This document shows positions 23,857 through 30,734 of a stretch of 35,399 nt of DNA, one piece after another. Under the pieces are notes generated by a model, which worked only from the letters and a program-made list of their open reading frames with translations, had not been told where the DNA came from and did not search any database. The stretch's first letter is position 1. Each line of letters starts with the position of its first letter. The stretch covers positions 1-35,399 of the forward strand of contig NZ_JALFLA010000082.1 in the NCBI RefSeq assembly GCF_022775115.1. The letters are read 5' to 3'. A program made the translations under genes and the position numbers. The stretch comes from Agathobaculum sp. (GTDB lineage: Bacteria; Bacillota; Clostridia; Oscillospirales; Butyricicoccaceae).

Positions 23857-24792
23857 TCATCTTTTGGCGGCGGCACACTTTTTGGGGTTGCCGTTATCGA
23901 ACGGTTGGTCAAACCGTCCGTGCAGCGTTAGCCCCGCGTCGAACTGCGCGGTATACTGCCCTGCGAGCGCAGCCGCGCGGATGCGCGCCAGACCGAACAG
24001 GTCAATGACTGATTCGCTGCGCGGCTGGCCGGGTGACCAGAGGTTGTGCCATGGGGCGTGCGCATCGTTGAGCGCGTCCCACGCGGGGCGCTCGAGCTTC
24101 ATATGCCCGGTCAGCAGCGCGCCGCGCCCCAGCAGACGCTCAAGCCGCCGCGCCGCGCGGTATACTGTGCGGCTTTCGGAATACAGGAAGCTCTCCCACG
24201 AGAGCATCTCGTCAAACGCGCCGCGCAGTTCGCCGGTCGGCACGTCCGCGCCGTATACCCGGCGCAGCACGGTATGCAGCAGTACGGCCAGCACAGCCTT
24301 TTCCGTCGGTTCGAGTATGTAAAAGTCCTCCGGCTCAAACGAGGTCACCGGCAGGTGCCTGACGCGCTCATACAGCAGAAAGTCAATATCGCTCTCAATT
24401 TGGCAATGCACGGCCGAGGCGGACAGCTTGCCATCCGCTGCGCGTATCTGCTCCTGCCGGCAGTAGACATAGGGGTGCAGCTCGCTGTCGAGCGCATAAT
24501 GGCATACAAAGCCGAAAAAATACGCGGCGGCGATCTCATGTCCCTCCCCGCTGAGCGCCTGCACGGCGCGTGCCAGCGCGGCGAACAGCGCGCCGGTCTT
24601 TTCCCCGTGCATCCGGTTGCCCAGCTTATGCAGCGGACTGCCGCACAGCAGCTTGCGGTAAAACAGTGGATCGGGTCCCTGACACCCCCAGTGAAAACAG
24701 GCCGGGTGCGCGGCCGCGATCTGCTGCACCGCGGCTGGAAATACCCTGAGCGCTTGCTCCCCAAACAGGTGATGTGCTGCAAAATCTGCCAT
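23857..24792 (-). CDS. Zinc-dependent phospholipase C-like protein (copy 1)
   Basis: The 311-residue product belongs to the Zn-dependent phospholipase C-like family (PF00882 type). The His/Asp-rich metal pattern is spread along the chain: ADFAAHHLFGE at the start, CFHWGCQGPDPLFY near 32, NRMHGEK near 60, FVCHYALDSELHPYVYCR near 95-112, and SAVHCQIESDID near 128. There is no signal peptide, so it would act in the cytoplasm and may not be a secreted lipase. The ATG at 24792 has AAGGAAGG in front and gives the same start and the same length as copy 2. The yebC stop is 81 bases upstream, so cotranscription with yebC is possible. Confidence 0.85.
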   Translation of the reverse strand: MADFAAHHLFGEQALRVFPAAVQQIAAAHPACFHWGCQGPDPLFYRKLLCGSPLHKLGNRMHGEKTGALFAALARAVQALSGEGHEIAAAYFFGFVCHYALDSELHPYVYCRQEQIRAADGKLSASAVHCQIESDIDFLLYERVRHLPVTSFEPEDFYILEPTEKAVLAVLLHTVLRRVYGADVPTGELRGAFDEMLSWESFLYSESRTVYRAARRLERLLGRGALLTGHMKLERPAWDALNDAHAPWHNLWSPGQPRSESVIDLFGLARIRAAALAGQYTAQFDAGLTLHGRFDQPFDNGNPKKCAAAKR

Positions 24793-24873
24793 GCGCAAGC
24801 CTTCCTTTCTCTTTGTGCAGGCTGCCATACGGCACCGCGCGGATACACGCGGCCGAGGCGATCACAGAGCCTC

Positions 24874-25617
24874 TCAGCCCTCGTAATCGTCCTCGTTCTC
24901 CCAGTTATGCCAGACGTTCTGCACGTCGTCGTTATCCTCCAGCGCGTCGAGCAGCTTGCGCATCCGCACCATATCCTCCTCTTTTTCAAGGGTGATATAG
25001 TTTTGCGGCACGCGCTCGACCTGCGCCTCGACGAATGAATAGCCGAGCGTCTCGAGCGCCTCGCGCACAGCTGAAAAATCGTCCGGCGCGGTGTATATCT
25101 CAAAGGTCTGCTCGTCGGCGCGGAAGTCCTCCGCACCGGCGTCGAGCGCCTGCATCATCACCGTGTCCTCGTCCAGCTCGCCGCGCTCCATGACGATCAC
25201 GCCCTTTTTATCAAACTGCCACGACACGCAGCCGGCCGAGCCGAGGCCCGCGCCGAATTTGTCAAACCAGTGGCGCACGTCGGCCACCGTGCGGTTTTTG
25301 TTGTCTGTCAGCGTCTCCACGACGACGGCAACGCCGCCCACGCCGTAGCCCTCGTACTCATTGGCCTCGTAATTGACCTGACCGCTCGCACCTGAGTATT
25401 TATCCAGCGTGCGCTTGATATTGTCGTTGGGCATATTGTTGGCCTTGGCCTTTGCGATGCAGTCGCGCAGGCGCGCATTGAAGTCCGGGTTGGCCGAACC
25501 GCCCTCCTTGATGGCAATGGCCATCTCTCGGCCGATCTTGGTGAATATTTTTGCTTTTTTCGCGTCATTCGCGCCCTTGCGCTTGGCAATGTTATGCCAT
25601 TTCGAATGTCCCGACAT
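24874..25617 (-). CDS. yebC: YebC/PmpR family protein
   Basis: The 247-residue protein starts with the family signature SGHSKWHNIAKRKGAND. It continues through IFTKIGREMAIAIKEGG, DFNARLRDCIAKAKANNMPNDNIKR and GYGVGGVAVVVETLTDNKNRT. Members bind DNA as transcriptional regulators, and some relieve ribosome stalling at proline-rich stretches. The ATG at 25617 has an AGAGGG ribosome-binding site; earlier in-frame starts would read through Q/N-gene antisense and are not credible. It lies outside the duplicated block: no yebC accompanies copy 2. Confidence 0.95.
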   Translation of the reverse strand: MSGHSKWHNIAKRKGANDAKKAKIFTKIGREMAIAIKEGGSANPDFNARLRDCIAKAKANNMPNDNIKRTLDKYSGASGQVNYEANEYEGYGVGGVAVVVETLTDNKNRTVADVRHWFDKFGAGLGSAGCVSWQFDKKGVIVMERGELDEDTVMMQALDAGAEDFRADEQTFEIYTAPDDFSAVREALETLGYSFVEAQVERVPQNYITLEKEEDMVRMRKLLDALEDNDDVQNVWHNWENEDDYEG

Positions 25618-25703
25618 GGTGTATATCCCTCTTTCTATCATGGTAAATAGCGACAAAGTGATAAAACGCCGACAGGCGTAGCGTATAAAGTGTATCAAAT
25701 TTT

Positions 25704-25733
25704 TTGCTCTTTCGCAAGACCTGCGCGTATATT
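25704..25733 (+). promoter_or_regulatory. Possible promoter of the Q/N-rich small gene
   Basis: TTGCTC (25704-25709) and TATATT (25728-25733) with an 18-base gap lie about 55 bases before the small ORF. The match is moderate. Confidence 0.35.
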
Positions 25734-25789
25734 TTCCCGCCAAGGCGCGCAAACTGAAGTCGAAAAATCTAAAAAAGAGGTGACTCGTC

Positions 25790-25903
25790 ATGAGCAAGCA
25801 GAATAAGCAGAACGAGCAGCAGAACCAGCAGAACAACCAGCAGCAGAATCGCAACCAGCAGCAGAATCAGCAGAACAAGAAGAACGACCAGCAGCAGTTC
25901 TGA
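25790..25903 (+). CDS. Q/N-rich 37-residue protein
   Basis: A tiny ORF with a good ribosome-binding site (AAAAGAGGTG, six bases before the ATG) encodes a chain made almost only of Gln and Asn with scattered Lys. It starts MSKQNKQNEQQ and ends NDQQQF. The base pattern is a run of CAG/AAC codons. I see no membrane segment. Short Q/N- and K-rich proteins of this type occur in Clostridia, sometimes near sporulation genes, but I cannot assign a function. The clean start, ribosome-binding site and intact frame argue for a real gene; low sequence complexity argues for caution. Confidence 0.6.
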   Translation: MSKQNKQNEQQNQQNNQQQNRNQQQNQQNKKNDQQQF

Positions 25904-25913
25904 GTTCTCTGCC

Positions 25914-25927
25914 CCCCCTTTCGGGGG
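25914..25927 (+). terminator. Hairpin after the Q/N-rich gene
   Basis: CCCCC-TTTC-GGGGG forms a five-base stem eleven bases after the stop. No T tract follows. A second long-loop hairpin (25968-25974 with 25992-25998), followed by a T-rich stretch, could help. Confidence 0.35.
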
Positions 25928-26047
25928 TACATAGAGCCGCGCGGCACGCCCGCTGCGGAAATGCTCCGCCCCGCTTTTTACCGCCGCGGGTGCGGGGCAT
26001 GTTGTTTTCCTGCGCAAAAAACGCGGCCTGCCGCCGCATATCGGTAT

Positions 26048-26076
26048 TTGACAGTCCGCCGTGGGTCTGCTATAAT
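26048..26076 (+). promoter_or_regulatory. Consensus sigma-A promoter of tRNA-Leu
   Basis: TTGACA (26048-26053), a 17-base spacer and TATAAT (26071-26076): a perfect consensus promoter ten bases before the tRNA. Confidence 0.9.
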
Positions 26077-26085
26077 GAAAGACAC

Positions 26086-26172
26086 GCCGCCATGGCGGAA
26101 CTGGTAGACGCAGGGGACTTAAAATCCCCCGGTAGCGATACTGTGCCGGTTCGATTCCGGCTGGCGGCACCA
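26086..26172 (+). tRNA. tRNA-Leu (anticodon UAA)
   Basis: The acceptor arms GCCGCCA (26086-26092) and TGGCGGC (26162-26168) pair fully, followed by discriminator A and an encoded CCA (26170-26172). The anticodon loop CTTAAAA contains TAA at 26120-26122 and reads UUA. The long variable arm is typical of a class II tRNA, and the T-arm has GTTCGATTC. A remnant integrase lies next to its 3' end, the usual arrangement for tRNA-targeted mobile elements. Confidence 0.97.
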
Positions 26173-26178
26173 ATAGAA

Positions 26179-26212
26179 ACCCCGTATTCATCAGAATACG
26201 GGGTATTTTTTT
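26179..26212 (+). terminator. Terminator of tRNA-Leu
   Basis: ACCCCGTATTC (26179-26189) and GAATACGGGGT (26194-26204) form a perfect 11-base stem with an ATCA loop, followed by seven T. Confidence 0.9.
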
Positions 26213-26230
26213 AATTTTTTATGATTTTAC

Positions 26231-26700
26231 TTTTCATCCCAATTGCGTTTTGGTGTTTGTTTGGTGTTTATCGCACCGTTTTCTGCCCTGCGCTGGATAG
26301 CACCCGAAAGGACAGTTTCCAGCGCTTTCGCTGCCGCCGCCCCAGCATGTAAATAAACGGTCTGCCTCTTTCCAGTGGTCGCCTACCTGCAACCGCTGCT
26401 TAGATTGGCTAAGGCGGTGCTGTTTGAGCCTATACAAGGCATCCGCAGTCAATTTAATAACGCGGCGGGAAGCCCTTTTTTCCAGTCAATATCTTTCCAT
26501 TCCAGACCACAAAGTTCGCCGCGCCGCAAACCCGTATATAGTAGAATCGACACCATAACGCGATACTGCTCAGGGGCATCTTGCAGGGCATCCAATAATT
26601 GCGCCGACTGCTCGACGCAGGGCAGACAGAAATCAGCAAGCGCGGCCTGTTCCAGCTTGTCAACGGCAGGATGGGCAATATGGAACGGATGCAGCCCAGA
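26231..26700 (-). pseudogene. Broken tyrosine recombinase (integrase) remnant
   Basis: Reading leftward, one frame encodes LLDALQDAPEQYRVMVS and then LLYTGLRRGELCGLEWKDID, the unmistakable catalytic box I of phage and ICE integrases, and soon hits a stop. A second frame continues with ADALYRLKQHRLSQSKQR. A third gives AKALETVLSGAIQRRAE, the usual C-terminal tail. Box II and the region with the catalytic Tyr are missing, so there is an internal deletion plus frameshifts. The N-terminus is also lost. It points toward the tRNA-Leu 3' end, as expected for an element that integrated there. It cannot be active. Confidence 0.75.
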
Positions 26701-26781
26701 TTAAACGTGCTGCTCCGGCGCGGCTATCTGTGCCTGAAAAAACACGGCACAGGAGGCAGGCCGACGGGAAAATCATTCTGA
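26599..26781 (+). pseudogene. Fragment of a mobile-element replication protein (DUF3987-like C-terminus)
   Basis: The plus-strand frame reads ISKRGLFQLVNGRMGN, then QPRLNVLLRRGYL and TGGRPTG. This matches the C-terminal winged-helix pattern of DUF3987/primase-type replication proteins of plasmids and ICEs (ISKRxLFQ...LxxLxxxGYIR...GGRP). No proper start exists and the reading frame ends early. It overlaps the opposite-strand integrase remnant, which suggests a deletion joined two parts of one element. Confidence 0.4.
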
Positions 26782-26916
26782 ACCTATTGAACCTGCGAGG
26801 TGGGTGTTTCATAGAAGTATACAAAACACGACACATTGCCTTGGTATTTAGGCGTATATCATAATGCGCCGTGCCCTATGGGTGCTTAGATGGCGGAATC
26901 AGGAGGTGTTCCCCGA

Positions 26917-27003
26917 ATGAGGAAAAACCGGGTTTTAGGCGCGGTGCGTCTACTCGGCGGGGTGCTGGACAAGGGAAACCCGCTCGCGCGTATGAGGGGG
27001 TAA
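26917..27003 (+). CDS. Putative 28-residue small protein
   Basis: An AGGAGGT ribosome-binding site (26901-26907) is well spaced before the ATG of a 28-residue ORF rich in Gly, Arg and Leu (RVLGAVRLLGGVLDKGN). It is more GC-rich than the arsenic genes that follow. It could be a leftover of the mobile element or a leader-like peptide. No function is recognised. The interval 26782-26916 shows nothing else I can support. Confidence 0.35.
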   Translation: MRKNRVLGAVRLLGGVLDKGNPLARMRG

Positions 27004-27011
27004 AACAGGTA

Positions 27012-27040
27012 TTGACAAAGCAATTATAGATGCATATACT
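27012..27040 (+). promoter_or_regulatory. Sigma-A promoter of the ars-type operon
   Basis: TTGACA (27012-27017) and TATACT (27035-27040) with a 17-base spacer. The predicted start (about 27047) falls on the ArsR operator, so repressor binding would block initiation. Confidence 0.8.
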
Positions 27041-27046
27041 ATTCAT

Positions 27047-27062
27047 ATCAAATTATTTTGAT
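27047..27062 (+). promoter_or_regulatory. ArsR operator 1
   Basis: ATCAAA-TTAT-TTTGAT is an inverted repeat with six-base arms at the expected transcription start. A near-identical palindrome lies before the permease gene. Confidence 0.7.
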
Positions 27063-27074
27063 GTGAGGTGCGTT

Positions 27075-27380
27075 GTGGCAAACAGTTTTTATGCTCAGGC
27101 AAAAATATTCAAGGCACTATGCGACCCTAAGCGCTTAGCAATACTGGAATTGCTGCGCAGCGGTGAAAAGTGCGCTTGTGTATTAATAGACGAGTTGCAT
27201 ATGGGACAGTCTGCTGTGTCCTATCATATGAAAATTTTATGTGAATCTGGTATAGTATCAAGCCGTCAAGACGGAAAATGGACGCATTACAGCTTAAACA
27301 CGGCGGGAAGCAAAGCTGCCGCTGCCCTACTGTTGCAGCTTACGACACCAGACGCGGAACAGCTTGGCAAAAGCGATTGA
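27075..27380 (+). CDS. arsR: ArsR family repressor
   Basis: The 101-residue winged-helix repressor has AKIFKALCDPKRLAILELLRSGEKCACVLIDEL near the start, with a Cys-Ala-Cys pair in the recognition-adjacent helix. This is the position of the As(III)-binding cysteines in classical ArsR (ELCVCDL). The recognition helix MGQSAVSYHMKILCESGIV follows. I chose the GTG at 27075 with GAGGTG before it. The ATG at 27030 would lie within the promoter and be absent from the transcript. It likely represses its own operon through the two palindromes at 27047 and 27422. Confidence 0.85.
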   Translation: MANSFYAQAKIFKALCDPKRLAILELLRSGEKCACVLIDELHMGQSAVSYHMKILCESGIVSSRQDGKWTHYSLNTAGSKAAAALLLQLTTPDAEQLGKSD

Positions 27381-27384
27381 GAAA

Positions 27385-27411
27385 GCCATCTTTCAGGGAT
27401 GGCCTTTTTTT
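27385..27411 (+). terminator. Terminator between arsR and the permease
   Basis: GCCATC (27385-27390) and GATGGC (27398-27403) with a seven-base loop, followed after one C by a run of eight T. It probably lowers read-through from arsR into the permease. Confidence 0.65.
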
Positions 27412-27421
27412 AGCACCACAC

Positions 27422-27437
27422 ATCAAAATAATTTGAT
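27422..27437 (+). promoter_or_regulatory. ArsR operator 2, upstream of the permease
   Basis: ATCAAA-ATAA-TTTGAT is a perfect-arm inverted repeat that matches operator 1. It implies a second regulated start point for the permease-thioredoxin-arsC genes, though no clear -10/-35 pair is evident there. Confidence 0.65.
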
Positions 27438-27462
27438 TTAAAACTCAAATGGAGGTTAGATT

Positions 27463-28476
27463 TTGGAAATCTTAAAAACTTTCTGGCTGTTCATACAAAA
27501 TCAAGTTCTCGGTATGCAGTGGTTAAACTCAATAATTGGAAAAGGGATTTCTGCTCTTGGACTAGATATCACAACTCGCTTAGGAGGCAGTATTCAGTTT
27601 TTCTTTTATGACACAATAAAAATCACGGTATTGCTTTGCCTACTGATTTTCCTTATTTCATATATTCAAAGCTATTTCCCACCGGAAAGAAGCAAGCGTA
27701 TATTGGGGCGTTTTCACGGGATCTGGGCAAATATTGTTTCCGCACTATTGGGAACAGTCACTCCCTTTTGCTCTTGTTCTTCCATCCCGCTTTTTATTGG
27801 GTTTACCAGTGCGGGGTTGCCTCTAGGCGTGACCTTTTCCTTTCTAATTTCGTCCCCTATGGTTGATTTAGGGAGCCTAGTCCTGCTGATAAGCATTTTT
27901 GGTGCAAAAATAGCGGTAATTTATGTAATCGTCGGTCTGCTTATTGCCGTAATTGGAGGCACAATTATTGAAAAACTGCATATGGAACCATACGTGGAAG
28001 ATTTTATTCACAGCACGGGCAGTGTAGATATCGAATTACCCACACTCACCAAACGCGATCGGGTGCAATATGCAAAAGAGCAGGTTGGTTCTACGTTTAG
28101 AAAGGTGTTCCCTTATATCTTGGTTGGCGTAGGCATTGGCGCAGTCATTCATAACTGGATACCCGAACATTGGATAAAGGCTGTGCTTGGCGGTAATAGT
28201 CCATTCGGGGTATTGGTGGCAACTCTAGTGGGTATTCCGATGTACGCTGATATTTTTGGTACCATACCAATTGCCGAAGCGCTGCTGTTCAAGGGCGCGC
28301 AATTGGGCACGATTCTCGCGTTTATGATGGCGGTAACAACGTTAAGTCTTCCCTCTTTGATTATGCTGCGCAAAGCGGTAAAACCAAAGCTGCTTGCTTT
28401 GTTCGTTGCTGTTTGTATGATTGGCATTGTAATAGTAGGCTACCTATTCAATGCCTTTCAGCCCTTTCTGGTTTAG
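27463..28476 (+). CDS. ArsP-like permease (PF03773 type)
   Basis: This 337-residue polytopic membrane protein has about eight to ten hydrophobic helices. The first half contains TPFCSCSSIPLFIGF with Cys103 and Cys105, the conserved cysteine motif of the permease family that includes ArsP, an exporter of trivalent organoarsenicals. The second half has GIPMYADIFGTIPIAEAL, the matching family loop. A TTG start at 27463 has GGAGG (27451-27455) in front. The ArsR gene upstream and ArsC downstream favour metalloid export, but the substrate is not proven. The DNA is clearly AT-richer than the chromosomal flanks, suggesting transfer. Confidence 0.85.
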   Translation: MEILKTFWLFIQNQVLGMQWLNSIIGKGISALGLDITTRLGGSIQFFFYDTIKITVLLCLLIFLISYIQSYFPPERSKRILGRFHGIWANIVSALLGTVTPFCSCSSIPLFIGFTSAGLPLGVTFSFLISSPMVDLGSLVLLISIFGAKIAVIYVIVGLLIAVIGGTIIEKLHMEPYVEDFIHSTGSVDIELPTLTKRDRVQYAKEQVGSTFRKVFPYILVGVGIGAVIHNWIPEHWIKAVLGGNSPFGVLVATLVGIPMYADIFGTIPIAEALLFKGAQLGTILAFMMAVTTLSLPSLIMLRKAVKPKLLALFVAVCMIGIVIVGYLFNAFQPFLV

Positions 28477-28526
28477 GCATAAATCGTGACAATCACCACA
28501 ATAACAAACGAATAGGAGACACTATA

Positions 28527-28865
28527 ATGACACTGTTTGGATTGAAAAAGGATAAAAGCGTTAACCACAGTGCAACGAATAATGCTGATATGATGGAGCC
28601 TGTGAAAGCAAACAAAGCGAGCGCGGATGTAAAAGTATTGGGCACAGGGTGCGCTAAATGCAATGCGCTGGAAGTCGCGGTAAAAGAAGCGCTTACTGAG
28701 CTTGGTATGGATACGGCGATTGAGCATGTTACTAATTTTACTCAAATCGCGTCTTATGGGGTAATGACAACCCCGGCGCTTGTCGTGAATGGGAAAGTGG
28801 TTTCGTATGGCAAAGTGCTGAAAAAAGATGAGGCAATCGCATTAATACAGAAAGAGAGAGCATAA
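28527..28865 (+). CDS. Small thioredoxin-like disulfide protein
   Basis: At 112 residues it has a 33-residue polar N-terminal extension and then a compact thioredoxin-like domain with GTGCAKC (Cys42, Cys45) and the cis-proline region GVMTTPALVVNGKVVSYG. It is of the redox-active disulfide protein 2/TRX-like type often found next to this permease family. It could pass electrons to, or deliver metalloid-bound thiols to, the permease or ArsC. The ATG at 28527 follows AGGAG. Confidence 0.85.
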   Translation: MTLFGLKKDKSVNHSATNNADMMEPVKANKASADVKVLGTGCAKCNALEVAVKEALTELGMDTAIEHVTNFTQIASYGVMTTPALVVNGKVVSYGKVLKKDEAIALIQKERA

Positions 28866-28867
28866 GT

Positions 28868-29266
28868 ATGAGGCAACGGCCGAAAGTGGCATTTATATGC
28901 GTTCACAACTCTTGCCGCAGTCAGATTGCCGAAGCTTTGGGAAAGGCTTTGGCAGCCGATGTGTTTGAAAGCTATTCTGCAGGAACGGAATTGAAGCCTC
29001 GCATAAACCCTGACGCTGTGCGGTTGATAAAACAGATTTATAACATTGACATGGAACAGACGCAACGGAGCAAATTGCTATGTGACATTCCCCCTGTCGA
29101 TATAGTGGTTACTATGGGATGTAATGTTCAGTGCCCGGCAATTCCCTGCAGGAGGCGCGAAGATTGGGGGTTGGATGATCCAACAGATAAAGGGGACAAC
29201 GAGTTCAGACAAATTATTGCCTGCATTCACAAAAAAATCATTCAATTAAAAGATAGTCTACGATGA
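28868..29266 (+). CDS. arsC: Arsenate reductase (low-molecular-weight phosphatase fold)
   Basis: The 132-residue protein has the CX5R phosphate-type loop CVHNSCRS (Cys11 to Arg17) and the general ArsC form FICVHNSCRSQIAEAL. VVTMGC and DWGLDDPTDKG supply the later cysteine and acid loop. It would reduce arsenate to arsenite using thioredoxin-like partners such as the preceding gene. It begins two bases after the previous stop. No ArsB or Acr3 efflux pump is seen in the window, leaving the permease as the likely exporter. Confidence 0.85.
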   Translation: MRQRPKVAFICVHNSCRSQIAEALGKALAADVFESYSAGTELKPRINPDAVRLIKQIYNIDMEQTQRSKLLCDIPPVDIVVTMGCNVQCPAIPCRRREDWGLDDPTDKGDNEFRQIIACIHKKIIQLKDSLR

Positions 29267-29269
29267 ATT

Positions 29270-29306
29270 AAAAAAGAGTTACCCGATAAATGGGTAACTC
29301 TTTTTT
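29270..29306. terminator. Bidirectional terminator between arsC and DUF4317
   Basis: Arms 29270-29284 and 29292-29306 are a perfect 15-base inverted repeat with six A at one end and six T at the other, serving both converging genes. Confidence 0.9.
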
Positions 29307-29328
29307 GGGTCTTTCATTAAAAATATTT

Positions 29329-30573
29329 TTACAGCGCCGCGCTCACGCCGTTAATGCACGCGGATTCGCCGTTTTCGAGCGGAATGACCAGGCATTTCTG
29401 CCCGCCGATGACCTCGGTCTTGATCTTTTCGGCCTTTTCCTCGGGCACTTGCAGCACGATGCCTGCGCCGGTTTCCGCCCACGGCGGCGCGTCGTCCCCG
29501 GCTTCTGCCTGCTGCGCGAGCTGTTCCTTAAGCGCCGAAACCTGCTCTTCCAGTGCGAGCGTGCGTTCGCGCTGCGCGCTCTGCGCGACGAGTTTGGTAT
29601 CCAGCAGGTTTTGCGCGGCAGGCGGCATCTGGCCGAACTCCTCAGCGTACGCCCGCTCGATGTGCGCTCTCGCGCTGTCCGCCACGCCCGCGTCCTCCAA
29701 AACCCCGGCGACGGCCTCGCGCGTCAGCGTGACCGGAGGAAGCGTTTCGTCCTCCTCTTGCTCGACGACCAGACCGTTTAAATTCTTCTGGATCTTTAAA
29801 AAAGCGGTCTCCGCCTGCTCTTCCTCTTCGCCGAACGCGCTTTTCACGATGGTCTCGAACGTTTCGCGCTCTTCGGCGGCGGTGCGCTGGGACACACAGC
29901 CCAGCACGTTCTCCACAAACTCCGGATGGGATTCCTTGGCGTTTTTCAGGTAATACAGCGCGGCGGAAACGTCGCTCCCGCGCTCGGCAAACGCGGGATA
30001 GACGAAGCCGAGATCGGGCAGGCCGACCACCCAGTCGCGTGCGCGCGCGCCGATACGGTTTTCCTCCTCGCGGTAACCCAGCCCGGGCTTGGAAAGCTCG
30101 ACCGGGCAGACCGCGCACAGCAGGTATTCATAGATTTCCTCGGATTCATCAAGCTTCTGGCGGTCGCTCGTGCGGGTCATCACGTCGTAAACGTCGTGAT
30201 AGACGAGGATTAAGTAGTTGCCCGGATAGCGGTAGTGCTCGATGATCTGCTCGTATAGGCGGTCGAGCAGTTCGTCGTTTTTCAGCTTGCTGCCCTTGAG
30301 CGCGAGCAGGTATTGCTGGCGGGCGGCGGCGTCCTCTGTGCGGTCAAATTCCAGCTCCAGCAGGTTGTTGCCCAGCGTGCCCGAAAGCGTTTTTTTGGCG
30401 ATCTCCAGATATTTAAAGAACTCGTCCTCCTCCAGATCAAGGAAAGGCTCGCTGAATTTCAGCACGACCTGCTTGCCCGAATTGACATAGCAGCCGCACA
30501 CCCGCGTGACCGAGCATTCGGTCTTCTTCATCCGGCGGCGGAGTTCCAAAATATCCCGTTTTGTGATGTTCAT
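29329..30573 (-). CDS. DUF4317 family protein
   Basis: This 414-residue cytoplasmic protein is of a family common in Clostridia and without known function. The N-terminus (NITKRDILELRRRMKKTECSV) and TRVCGCYVN segment are typical. The C-terminal third has a coiled-coil run (LALEEQVSALKEQLAQQAE) followed by a small beta-rich end. I chose the ATG at 30573 with AAAGGAAC before it. Upstream in-frame codons would run into the divergent phospholipase gene. It has its own promoter at 30610-30638. Confidence 0.85.
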   Translation of the reverse strand: MNITKRDILELRRRMKKTECSVTRVCGCYVNSGKQVVLKFSEPFLDLEEDEFFKYLEIAKKTLSGTLGNNLLELEFDRTEDAAARQQYLLALKGSKLKNDELLDRLYEQIIEHYRYPGNYLILVYHDVYDVMTRTSDRQKLDESEEIYEYLLCAVCPVELSKPGLGYREEENRIGARARDWVVGLPDLGFVYPAFAERGSDVSAALYYLKNAKESHPEFVENVLGCVSQRTAAEERETFETIVKSAFGEEEEQAETAFLKIQKNLNGLVVEQEEDETLPPVTLTREAVAGVLEDAGVADSARAHIERAYAEEFGQMPPAAQNLLDTKLVAQSAQRERTLALEEQVSALKEQLAQQAEAGDDAPPWAETGAGIVLQVPEEKAEKIKTEVIGGQKCLVIPLENGESACINGVSAAL

Positions 30574-30609
30574 GGCTTTGATGTTCCTTTCGCGATGCTC
30601 TTGTTTTCC

Positions 30610-30638
30610 AGTATAAGCTTTGGGAGCGCGGCGCGCAA
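30610..30638 (-). promoter_or_regulatory. Promoter of the DUF4317 gene
   Basis: On the minus strand, TTGCGC (30633-30638) and TATACT (30610-30615) are 17 bases apart. Confidence 0.6.
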
Positions 30639-30695
30639 GCGAAAAAATTCTGAAAACTTTTGTCCCGCCGGGTTTCGGTTTGGCGGAAAAGCATG

Positions 30696-30701
30696 TATAA
30701 T
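30696..30701 (+). promoter_or_regulatory. Probable -10 box of phospholipase-like copy 2
   Basis: TATAAT lies 33 bases before the ATG. The -35 candidate (TTTCGG at 30673-30678, 17-base spacing) is poor. Confidence 0.45.
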
Positions 30702-30734
30702 GAGAGCACCACACGCGGAAAGGATGGAGAAAAT

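Noticed and set aside
25780-25910. CAG/AAC repeat considered as a simple microsatellite or CRISPR-like array
   Set aside because: The units are irregular, there are no spacers, and the stretch sits in a clean small reading frame with a ribosome-binding site.
24793-30734. The interval between the two inverted gene blocks considered as one composite transposon flanked by long inverted repeats
   Set aside because: The arms are too diverged, no transposase or terminal repeats are visible, and yebC and tRNA-Leu inside are housekeeping genes.
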